Assembly: GCA_016703965.1 (NCBI GenBank)
Contig: JADJBB010000021.1
Span: 62,001-126,000, forward strand
Length of the DNA: 64,000 bases
Origin: Acidobacteriota bacterium
Lineage (GTDB): Bacteria > Acidobacteriota > Blastocatellia > Pyrinomonadales > Pyrinomonadaceae
Direction of reading: 5' to 3'
Of this stretch, positions 18,994 through 27,900 are shown in pieces. Positions within the stretch are counted from its first letter, which is position 1. The number at the start of each line of letters is the position of its first letter. Below the pieces are notes generated by a model. That model searched no databases and was not told where the DNA came from. It worked only from the letters and a program-made list of their open reading frames with translations. Position numbers and translations under genes: made by a program.

Positions 18994-19656
18994 GTGAAGA
19001 TTAGAGACATCAGGAAACTCGTCGAGGGGACAGGCGACCCGGCATTTGCGATCGACCCTAACGGCCTGATCGCGGCCTGGAACGCGTCTGCGGTCGAGTT
19101 GTTTGGAATAGAAAAAAGGGAAGCGATCGGGCGTTTTTGCAGTGACGTCATCCAGGGTCGCGACGAATGCGGCCGAAACTGCAGCAAAGACTGTACGATC
19201 CAACACCAGGCGCGAAACCACCAGCCGGTAAAAAGCTACGAGATACAAGTCAACGCGAACGGAAGGCAGCAGTGGTGCAACATTACGGTCCTGATGGTCG
19301 AGGCGGCCGATGCTGCTCCGCGGTACACCATCCACGTTGTCCGTCCGGCAGATCTGCAGAAGCGTTTTGAGCTCCTAATGCGTGATTTTGTGGTGAAGGA
19401 AACGAACCTGTCTGAGGTGAATGTTGCGGAAATGCTTTCTGCCAAACGCACGCCGACAAATCATACCGAACTTTCAAAACGTGAGATAGAGATACTGGTT
19501 CTTCTCTCAAAAGGCGAAACGACTACCGACATCGCAGAATCACTCTTTATCAGCCGCACAACCGTCAACAATCACATCCGGAACATTTTCCAAAAACTAG
19601 GTGCCCACACCCGGCTTGAAGCCATACGCCGAGCTGAAAAGGCTATGCTGATCTGA
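18994..19656 (+). CDS. PAS-domain LuxR-type regulator with four conserved-looking cysteines
   Basis: 220 residues starting at a GTG without an obvious ribosome-binding site. Residues ~5-120 form a PAS domain (FAIDPNGLIAAWNASAVELF). In it, Cys49, Cys59, Cys63 and Cys67 (FCSDVIQGRDECGRNCSKDC) lie in the loop that often holds a cofactor. Residues ~155-215 are a LuxR/NarL-type helix-turn-helix (LSKREIEILVLLSKGETTTD, then NNHIRNIFQKLG). There is no receiver domain, so it is a one-component sensor. It is divergent from the Rrf2-like gene and the respiratory operon, suggesting redox or oxygen control of that operon. The ligand is unknown. Confidence 0.85.
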   Translation: MKIRDIRKLVEGTGDPAFAIDPNGLIAAWNASAVELFGIEKREAIGRFCSDVIQGRDECGRNCSKDCTIQHQARNHQPVKSYEIQVNANGRQQWCNITVLMVEAADAAPRYTIHVVRPADLQKRFELLMRDFVVKETNLSEVNVAEMLSAKRTPTNHTELSKREIEILVLLSKGETTTDIAESLFISRTTVNNHIRNIFQKLGAHTRLEAIRRAEKAMLI

Positions 19657-19754
19657 ATTCCAGCAAACAGTCCGGTCAATGGATTCTATCCACGACACGG
19701 GTCTGATCCTGTTTGCTAGTTTTCAGCTTGTGGTGCGATTGTGCGCAAAAAGTT

Positions 19755-19787
19755 AATAAAAAAGACGGGCACCGATCTGGTGCCCGT
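19755..19787 (-). terminator. Intrinsic terminator beside the middle tRNA-Asn fragment
   Basis: Stem ACGGGCACC / GGTGCCCGT (19765-19773 with 19779-19787), a five-base loop, and CTTTTTTATT following on the minus strand. The stem is the same as in the terminator of the intact tRNA-Asn at 53650-53679, so it was duplicated together with the tRNA end. The 19657-19754 stretch before it holds no gene. Confidence 0.8.
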
Positions 19788-19803
19788 AACTCGTTGATCT
19801 AAA

Positions 19804-20010
19804 TGGCTCCGCAGGTAAGACTCGAACTTACAACCCTTCGGTTAACAGCCGTTGCTTTCTTGTAACATACGATAACATACGTTATCAAACGAAAGTTCAT
19901 AAGTGCCTGTAACCTTATGTTGCCCCTTGATTTAGGGCTGTTTTTAGTCATTACTTGTAACATGCGATAGCATAGATTAACAACGCAGTCATAGATAACT
20001 TCTTAGATAA
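19804..20010 (-). other. attachment-site-like copy: tRNA-Asn 3' half plus element end (middle)
   Basis: Positions 19804-19851 are identical over 48 bases to the 3' half of the intact tRNA-Asn. They then switch to the same non-tRNA sequence as at 5076-5230. CTTGTAACATACGATAAC occurs at 19859-19876, with a variant at 19954-19971, again 95 bp apart. The orientation equals that of the left copy and of the intact tRNA. The site is therefore the boundary between the respiratory block to its left and the surface/caspase block to its right. No recombinase gene lies within 1 kb. Confidence 0.78.
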
Positions 20011-20079
20011 CTAAATCCGGCTAGAGCCATTTGAGTACAGAAGTGAAGCCTGTATCCGATATCGAAAATTTGCAAAAAG

Positions 20080-20304
20080 ATGTGGTTGACTCACAAGGCA
20101 CAAAAGAAACATTCGGCCGCCAAGGCTCTCGAACATGCGGTGCAAATGGCCGACAGGTGGAACCGAATTTATATGCGAACGCTGAGACAGCTTCGGGATT
20201 TGCGGCGATACGGGAAAGTTACGATCAACAATCCGACTCAAGTAAACATCGCGGCAGATGGTGGGCAGCAGGTAAATAGACATAATTTGTATAAATGTTA
20301 CTGA
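20080..20304 (+). CDS. Short protein with LRDLRRY ... QVN tail, mobile-region associated
   Basis: 74 residues: a helical, basic N-terminal part (HAVQMADRWNRIYMRTLRQL), then LRDLRRYGKVTINNPTQVN and a glycine/glutamine-rich end. I recall short proteins of this pattern (xxLRDLRRY followed by QVNVxxQQVN) from Acidobacteria and Planctomycetes, often near mobile DNA, but I cannot name a family or function. It lies just inside the middle attachment-like site and is the only plus-strand gene of the right block. The start is uncertain. It may be a remnant of a longer gene. Confidence 0.45.
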   Translation: MWLTHKAQKKHSAAKALEHAVQMADRWNRIYMRTLRQLRDLRRYGKVTINNPTQVNIAADGGQQVNRHNLYKCY

Positions 20305-20568
20305 TACAAGTCAAGAAGGTGCTAATAGAGTAGCCTCCTCAGAGGCAGTATCTTCCGAATCGAAAGTCCTCGTATCAAGTGCGCCCAAAGTATCATTATG
20401 TTCTGCCAGTATCCGGGCAGCAAAAGCATCTTTCAGGGTTGCCTCAGTTGATCCCGGTTAGCCGAGATCACCTTGCCAAATGAATAATACGCGCAAATCG
20501 GAAAAAACGGGACCGAATCGCCAACGAGGGGCTCTGCATTTCCAGGTCATCCGGCGTACATCGGCTAT

Positions 20569-21558
20569 CTACTTTGCTTTCACCCTCAGCGTTACGAAGG
20601 CTAACGCGGGCTTGCCGGGAGTGGTCTTTATCCGGAAGATCGACTGCGGCAGCGGTTCGTTGGGTGTCAGGGTCTCTGCCGCCTTGCCGCACGGTTTGCC
20701 GGCGGTTTTGGTGCGTTCGAGTTGACGCGTTACTATTCCACAAGCTGATTTTGCTTCGGACTTGGTGTAGATCCTATCGGTTTTGTCGTTCCGGCTAAAG
20801 AGTTGAGCATCGGATTCGAATTCCATTTGAACCAGGTCCGCCTCGTCGATCAGTTTCCCCTCATCGTCGATCGCGAACTTGGTCAGGGGCCGCGTTGAGA
20901 TGATCACCGAGAGCCTTTCACCTGTATATAAGGGCTTTCTGATTTTAATGTTAAAGTAGGGCATTTCCTCCCGCTGATCGGGAATATCAACGATCATGCC
21001 TGGAGCCAGGAAATTGTCTTCGTTAAGCGTCTCAGGAAATATTAGGTAAGGCTCGCCCAGGGTACCGTCAGAGTAAGTCTCGCGATCGAATATGTAAAGG
21101 TAGCCTGGAAAGGTTGCCTCGACAGCGAGGCGAACTTTATCGCCCGGCGTAAAACTCGTTTCCGAATCTACCCGTTCGGCGACCCATAGGCTTTTTTTCT
21201 GTTTGTCATCGACGACCGGAAACATAAACCCTGCCTCGTTTTCAGCCGGCGGACGCAGTTTCCACATTGTCATTCCGATATCCACCGTATTCTCAACAGT
21301 TGATTTTGCTGAGGAAGCCGCGGCCGGAACCGCCGGCTTCTTTGACGGAACCCGGCGAGACGGATTGTTGTAGCTACGAACGGGCTTATATTCAAGCCGT
21401 ATCTTCGGTGCTATCTTTGAATTCGGCGCACGCTTTCCGGCAAAATCCGGTGACAAGATCGACCTGGTTTGAACATCGTCCTGGCCCGCCGCAATAATCG
21501 TCGCGAGCATCATTACCATACACACAGCCGCAATTCGTGACAGAAATTTTATCTTCAT
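20569..21558 (-). CDS. Secreted DUF4384-like protein
   Basis: About 329 residues from the ATG behind GGAGGAGCAAT, giving a clear signal peptide (MKIKFLSRIAAVCMVMM...AAGQ). The middle part (FTPGDKVRLAVEATFPGYLY, IFDRE, EPYLIFPETLNEDNFLAPG) matches the DUF4384 pattern, a beta-rich domain commonly found with kinases and caspase-like proteases in bacteria. The C-terminus is basic. It lies 45 bases downstream of the WD40-caspase gene and probably shares its transcript. A related domain forms the tail of the Ser/Thr kinase at 50730-52506, which links both ends of the block. Molecular function unknown. Confidence 0.75.
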   Translation of the reverse strand: MKIKFLSRIAAVCMVMMLATIIAAGQDDVQTRSILSPDFAGKRAPNSKIAPKIRLEYKPVRSYNNPSRRVPSKKPAVPAAASSAKSTVENTVDIGMTMWKLRPPAENEAGFMFPVVDDKQKKSLWVAERVDSETSFTPGDKVRLAVEATFPGYLYIFDRETYSDGTLGEPYLIFPETLNEDNFLAPGMIVDIPDQREEMPYFNIKIRKPLYTGERLSVIISTRPLTKFAIDDEGKLIDEADLVQMEFESDAQLFSRNDKTDRIYTKSEAKSACGIVTRQLERTKTAGKPCGKAAETLTPNEPLPQSIFRIKTTPGKPALAFVTLRVKAK

Positions 21559-21603
21559 ATTGCTCCTCCACAATTGTCCTAATAACTAACTTTGGTGTCC
21601 CGA

Positions 21604-24600
21604 TCACGGGCTCCCGACGACCATCGGCCTAGGCTCGACCTCTCGCCGATAAAATACACGCGGCCGCTGCAACGCCCGGGCATCAGCTTTTCCAGCTTTA
21701 TTTGCTTTTTCTCGCTCAAGTTGGCGAGATCGTTTCTTTCCATTTCTGTCGTTTTCTTCCTGGTCGATCTGCGGCACACGTTCGGCGGCAAAATCGAGCC
21801 ACTCGCGGATAAGGATCTGCCCGTCCTTTGGCTTGCGGTCGGCGACACTCCCTTTTAGACCTTCTTCGATCAGTGCAAAGGTCAGATATCCGTGGCCGAG
21901 CCTAGCATCTTCCTTTGCTGCCTGAAACCCTTGCGAAGCCGTCAGAATATAGATCCCCTTTTCGTGTGCGAGTTGTGCCAAACCCTTGCTATTCATCGGG
22001 CCGCGCCGCGTTTCCTGCGTCTCTAGTGCCTGGCCGGAATTGCACGCATCGATTACCAGTAGGAACTGACCAGCATCGATATTCTCGACGGCCTTTTCAA
22101 GTTCTTCATTCGAAAGGCCGCTGGCCGTGATCTTCGCGATCGCTGCGGCATCGATCGCATCCCGCATACCTGCGTAACCCAGATCGTGCGGGATCAGATA
22201 AAAATGCTGCTGCTCAGCGAGGCCGTGGCCCGCAAAATAGACTGCAACCGCATCCTCAGGCTGGATCTTTGCGGATAGGCCGCTCAAGGCGTTTAGAATG
22301 TTGGCCTTCGTTGCTGATCCATTTAGCAAAGTAACAAGGTCGACGCGCTCGTAAGTGTTCAGTTTTATCTGCTGCCGTCTAAATTCGCCGGCAAATTCAT
22401 TTGCGTCATCGACAGCATAGTTGAGGTTAAACTCTTCATTTGCATAAGAGTTAATCCCGATCGCTAGTATATAAAGCACGCCCCGCCGAGCGAGGGAAGG
22501 CGAGCCCGTTATCGTCAATGTCGCGTCCTTGCTCTTGATATCGTCTGAATTGAATGCATAAACGGTCACCCGGTTCTCACCCGCGACCATCGGTATCGAC
22601 GCCTCGAGCCGGATCCTGCTCTGGCCTTTCAAGACGTCGCCTCTCCAAACCTTGGTCAAGGTTCCGTTTCGAAAGAGGCGCACGTCCTTTGCACCTGCCG
22701 GGGCTTGCGATATGTCGATGACAACCTTTAATTCCCTGGCCGTAACAACGGGGCCGTTTCCCAGTTCACCAACCGCAAGTCTCAAAACGGGCTGACGGCG
22801 ATCTTTTGTCGATATATCCAGGTTTCCGGGCAATTTTCGGTCGTTTAGTAATTCTGACAGTAATCCGGGCAACCAGAATTCGCTGAAGAATTCTTCAACC
22901 GGTTTTACATTAAATGTGTTTCTATCAAACCTCCAGGAAATCTGACGCCACGAGGGCTGGGAACCGTCAAAGAAACCTTCGGGGGTGACTACCAGCCAGT
23001 CATCGCTATTCCTCAGGCTCAGCAGCGTTGATATTCGAGCTCCGGTCTCAGAATTCCAAATGATGATGCTGCCGTCTTCGCTCGCCGAAGCTATCTGTTT
23101 ATCATCCGGCAGGAACCCAGCCGTAAAGACCGACCCGACGTGGGCCTCCATCTTTTGGATCTCTTTGCCGTCGGCTGAGTTCCAGGTCCGCACGGTTCGG
23201 TCAACCCCGGTCGAGACGATCCGCTTACCGTCCGAACTGAAGCCAACCGAGTAGATCTGTTCGGAGTGTCCGGTAAATTGCCTGATGAGGTCCCCGGTCG
23301 CGACATCCCACAGGCTGACGGTTTTGTTAATTCCCCCGGATGCGAGGTACTTTCCGTCGGGGCTGAAACTCACCGTGTCAACCTCTCCTGCCCGTGGTTC
23401 TATCGTCCGGATCAGCGTTCCTGTGGCAACATCCCACAGTTTGATCGTTCCATCCATGCTCGCTGAAGCTGCAAAACGTTCATCACTTGTGATCGACACT
23501 GATATCACTTCACCTGTGTGGCCTTTCAGTAATCGCGGCTCTTTCATGTTTTCCAAGTCCCATAGGCCGACGGTTTGATCAGAACTACCGGAAACAAGAA
23601 TTTTTCCAATGCTGCCCGCAGCGATGGTTGCGACCTGTTTGGTATGCCCTTTCAATGTCGCAGTCGTAGTCGAAGTAATGCCGTCCCACACCCTGATCGA
23701 ATTATCGCTGCTGGCCGAAACAAGGTGTCGATCGTCCGGCAAAAAAACGACGGCCCGCACGCGTCCGCTGTGCCCTTTAAGCGGGGAAAGGGATTGTCCG
23801 GTTTGCAGATCCCACAGTTTTACGGTGTTATCGAATCCGGCTGCCGCCATCCAATGCTTATCGCGACTGAACGAAACACCGTAGTATCCGATCGTATTGT
23901 TTTCAAGGACCGCAGCCCTCGCTCCGTCGGCGGTTGATATGATCGTTGCGGTCGGGCTCTCATTACCGGTCGCAAGCAATGTTCCATCGCTGTTAAAGCC
24001 AGCTGATTCCGCCTCGCCAAAGGTATTCACATCGGTCTTTCCGCCGATGGAGCTGATCTCAGACTTCGAAACGAAATTCCATTTCTTGATCGTCCCGCTC
24101 TTGTCTGCCGAAACAAGGACCTCTGCGGACGCGAAAAACAAGGCCATTACGCCAGCCGCGTGACCTTTAAGGACGCCCTTCGAATCGCCGTTCGAGGCCT
24201 GCCAGAGACGCACCGAGTTATCCAAACCACCGGATGCGAGCAATTTGCCATCGTCGCTGAACCTCAAAGCACCGATACCACCGGTGTTCCCTGTCAGTTC
24301 GCGAGACTTACCGCGTTTCTCGAGATCCCAGATCCTGATGGTTTTATCCTCACTACCTGAGGCTACGAATTTGCCGTCCTTGCTAAAAGCGAGGACACTG
24401 ACGCGATCCTTGTGGATTCCAAGTTCCACCGGCGGTTGGGCGGACGAAAGTTCTATGACCACGACCGAGTTTTCGCCGCCGCTGAAGGCTATTCGCTTCC
24501 CGTCGGGACTGAATTTCACCGAATTTATAGCAGTCAGGCGGACAAACTTATTCAACTCGGCACCGGTTTCGACGTCCCAAACGCGGATCGTGCCGTCACT

Positions 24601-24936
24601 TCCCCCAGACACAAGGGCCCGGCCGTCAGGACTACACGCAAGACTATTTACACCGCCCTTGTGCCCGGCTAAAGAGCGGATCTCTCGGCCATCCTCCAAT
24701 TCCCAGATGCGGATCGTGCTGTCGAAGCTCGCCGTGGCGAGCCATTTCCCGTCAGGGCCAAAAACGACTGATTTTACAAGTTTGCTATGCCCAGTCTGTA
24801 GCACAAGCTCAGGCCGTTGATTCTGGGCCAAACCAGCCGCCGAGGATGGAGCAGTCAGCATCCAAGCTCCCATTAAGAAGCAGATCGAAAGCGAGAGCAA
24901 TACCAACCGTTTCACCATATTTTTCGGTCGAGTCAT
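21604..24936 (-). CDS. Secreted WD40-repeat protein with C-terminal caspase-like (C14) peptidase
   Basis: About 1110 residues. A signal peptide (VKRLVLLSLSICFLMGAWML) is followed by fourteen WD40 units of about 42 residues (typical unit: HSGRVRAVVFLPDDRHLVSA ... IRVWD), enough for two seven-bladed propellers. After a ~110-residue linker and a beta-rich stretch, a caspase fold begins at GVLYILAIGINSYAN. Its catalytic His lies in YFAGHG (~904) and its Cys in IDACNSG (~965). Such proteins use the propeller to recruit partners and the peptidase to cut after specific residues; the target is unknown. The start is uncertain: ATG 24936, an upstream TTG overlapping the previous stop, or a later ATG. 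It follows giant protein 1 without a gap. Confidence 0.88.
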   Translation of the reverse strand: MTRPKNMVKRLVLLSLSICFLMGAWMLTAPSSAAGLAQNQRPELVLQTGHSKLVKSVVFGPDGKWLATASFDSTIRIWELEDGREIRSLAGHKGGVNSLACSPDGRALVSGGSDGTIRVWDVETGAELNKFVRLTAINSVKFSPDGKRIAFSGGENSVVVIELSSAQPPVELGIHKDRVSVLAFSKDGKFVASGSEDKTIRIWDLEKRGKSRELTGNTGGIGALRFSDDGKLLASGGLDNSVRLWQASNGDSKGVLKGHAAGVMALFFASAEVLVSADKSGTIKKWNFVSKSEISSIGGKTDVNTFGEAESAGFNSDGTLLATGNESPTATIISTADGARAAVLENNTIGYYGVSFSRDKHWMAAAGFDNTVKLWDLQTGQSLSPLKGHSGRVRAVVFLPDDRHLVSASSDNSIRVWDGITSTTTATLKGHTKQVATIAAGSIGKILVSGSSDQTVGLWDLENMKEPRLLKGHTGEVISVSITSDERFAASASMDGTIKLWDVATGTLIRTIEPRAGEVDTVSFSPDGKYLASGGINKTVSLWDVATGDLIRQFTGHSEQIYSVGFSSDGKRIVSTGVDRTVRTWNSADGKEIQKMEAHVGSVFTAGFLPDDKQIASASEDGSIIIWNSETGARISTLLSLRNSDDWLVVTPEGFFDGSQPSWRQISWRFDRNTFNVKPVEEFFSEFWLPGLLSELLNDRKLPGNLDISTKDRRQPVLRLAVGELGNGPVVTARELKVVIDISQAPAGAKDVRLFRNGTLTKVWRGDVLKGQSRIRLEASIPMVAGENRVTVYAFNSDDIKSKDATLTITGSPSLARRGVLYILAIGINSYANEEFNLNYAVDDANEFAGEFRRQQIKLNTYERVDLVTLLNGSATKANILNALSGLSAKIQPEDAVAVYFAGHGLAEQQHFYLIPHDLGYAGMRDAIDAAAIAKITASGLSNEELEKAVENIDAGQFLLVIDACNSGQALETQETRRGPMNSKGLAQLAHEKGIYILTASQGFQAAKEDARLGHGYLTFALIEEGLKGSVADRKPKDGQILIREWLDFAAERVPQIDQEENDRNGKKRSRQLEREKANKAGKADARALQRPRVFYRREVEPRPMVVGSP

Positions 24937-24944
24937 AGTCCGGT

Positions 24945-27900
24945 TCAATATTTACCTTCCGACGGACGGACCAATACTTGTCCCGAAGGATACGTCGCCA
25001 TGATTAGATTCCCGTATGCGTCTGATAGGCTGAGCGGAGCTAACGAGCCATTGATCACTAAGGGATAAATTCCCGGCATCGCATCAGGAGAAACGTCGAA
25101 TGTAAATACCATAATAGGTCGGTTCCCTGATTCGTATGTTCTGGTCGAATCTAAAAGTACACCTAAGCGTCCCAAGCGGCTATCGTTTGTATTCAGCATC
25201 AAATTGGTCTCGGCCGGCATATCTGCTCTGAGCCCCACCGATACCAAACTGAACGCTTTAGGGTTAAAATTGAGCGTAAAACTGCCCGATGCGACATCTC
25301 CTTGGGAATCAAGTTTTATCCAGACCTTTACTTTCTTCCCAGCGATTCCCTCGGAGTCGGTTATCCGGACGATCGGCCCCAGATAAAACGGATCGAACCG
25401 CGGGCCTCCGTTCAGGCGTTCGGCAAAAGTCCCAGCCGGCACCGCCGGACCAGCGGCTGCGGTCGGCGGATCAATGCCCAGATTGTATCGCCTCACGACG
25501 GTCACGTCCGTTGAATTTATTGCTCCGTCACCATAAGTATTCGACGAGACATCGCGCGGGGCACAATCGGCCCGTTGAAATTGGTTTGGCGTGGTTACGG
25601 CAGTCGCGAGGCCGAGAACGAAGCGCCGAATAGTCAAAACATCATTCGCAAGTACGCCATCGCCGCCTGCGGCCGTTCCTACCGCATCAACTAGATCGCC
25701 CTCGAAACTCAGAGGGATTGTTCCCGCCGCCTGCAGGATCACGACCGGATCTGGACGATTGCGTATCCGGATCGTCCCTTCTCTGGCGGCTCCCGCGTTC
25801 GCCGCAACGGTAAAGAACACGGGTTGGTTCCCGACAATCTCGCCGGAGTTGATTATGATCCACGGAACGTCGCTCGTCGCTGTCCATTCGCAGCCGGGAT
25901 GACTGGTGGTAACGTTGATCTGATTCGATCCTCCAGATGCAGAAATAGCCGAAAGACTCGCCGGTGTGAACGTGCAAGGCGCCTGCGAAGATATCTCTAC
26001 ACCGGTAAGGTTCGATTGGAGCGAGATCGGTGAGGGCGACACGAAAGTATACCCGGGCTTCGTCGCCTTGAGCTTATAGGTGTTCGGAGCAAGATTTGTA
26101 AAGCTGAACGCACCCAGCTCGTTCGTAGTCGTCCGCAGGCTAATTTCCTGAGTAGTTCCTGTAGGGGTAAATTGGAGATCGACAGTTGTTCCCGCCCCAC
26201 CCGAAAGAACGCGGCCAGCCAAATTGTATGTCGCCGAATTTGTGGCCACAAGTGCTTGAGGCGGCACAGGACCGCCGGTTTCTTTAGCCTCAATCGGGTG
26301 CTCGAAAATCCGGCTCGGCAATACGAAGATCTTATTCGCCATACTCGGAACTATTTCATGCAGCGTGTCGGGCTGCGAAAGGCAATCGTAAACTGCGTAT
26401 TGAAAGGGCTGGATCGTCTGTTGGCCGAGCGGGGTACAGGGGCGGGCATCGACTGGGTTCGGGCCACGCGAAGATCCGATAAATACGGAGAGAGTAGGAA
26501 TCTCGCCGAGCGAAATATTGCGAATAAAGCCGCTAACATGCTGCGGGGTTTGACTTTGGGCATTGGACACGACATTTTGGTTACCGATCTGAGTCGCTAA
26601 CGTAGAGTCCCCTGCTTCTCTAAAAGCCGTCGTCAAAGGGAAGTTGTTTGGATCCCAAACGATGCCCGCTGGTCCCGTAATATTGACTACGTAAACCGAA
26701 TTATCCACAGGGAGACTAAATTCATAGACGCTCCGCGAAACCAAGGATGGGATTACTGTATTTGAGCCATTGGATGCCGAAATGCTGTCCGGCACAAAAG
26801 CAGACGGAAAGCCATTATAATTTTGAAGGTACAGACGGAACAAGCGTTCGTACGAACGCCATGACAATTGTATGCTGCCGCTTGCTCCGTTCTTACCATC
26901 GACCGCAATCATGTAGCGTGTTCCAGCCACTGCGCGGAAGTTCACCTTGCTCGTATTGTCATAGAAAGTCGTATCATCATTTGCGCCCACAGCGGTTATA
27001 TTCGCAAATGAGCAGACACCGGATGCAGGACACGAGTAAACAGCCATAACCGTATCAAAATCGCTTCCCGACGTCGTAAAACTATAGAGCCCGCTGCTCG
27101 CAGCAGGCGTCGTCCAAGAATACCACACCGATTTCGCAGCGTTAATTGCAGCGTGGGCTGGCTCTCCGGCTTCCGCGGTCGCGGATAAATTGTAGCCGAT
27201 AATGGGAGCGTCAGGCACTTCAGCTTGCTCCAGAGTCGGGAACGTTGCTGTTTTGCTACTAATGCCGGTAATGGCAAGGGCATTCGCGAAATTATCATTC
27301 GACGGCACCGCCGTTCCGAACTGATTTATCAGATGCGTTTGGCTGTTTATAGGTATCGTTCCAGTGCGGGTGTTCGCACCATTTGGCAGGACATTGAATT
27401 TCACCAGTCCGCCCCGATAGGTCAGACTATTGTATATTTGTCCTGAATTGGCTGGTGTATCTGCCGGCGGGCAACCTGGTTGCGTCACAACAAAAAATGC
27501 AAAAGCACCGCCCGCGGCAACCGCGTTTGTCCGTGGAGTGAAAGAATACGTACAGCCTGTTGCCGGCCGCAAATAGAGCGATAGCCGATAAGCCCCGATT
27601 CCGCCCGACTGAGCACGCGCCCTAATAATGTAAGCTCCTGCCGCGGGTAGAGTCAGCAAGCCGCTGCCCGGCAGCCTCGAATCAGTGACCGAACCATTTG
27701 GTGGCGTTTGATCCACCATATTATTCGAAGGATCGAATAATTGAAGCCGTGTAAAGAAGCTGTCGCTCGACATCGTAATAACGATCTGCTGTCCGGCTGT
27801 GCCATTAAATGTGTAAAGCTCGGTAAGGTCTCCGTCGATCAGGCAGGATGACGGATCGATAACTGATAGGATACTCTGCCCATACTCAATGCTACCGGTC

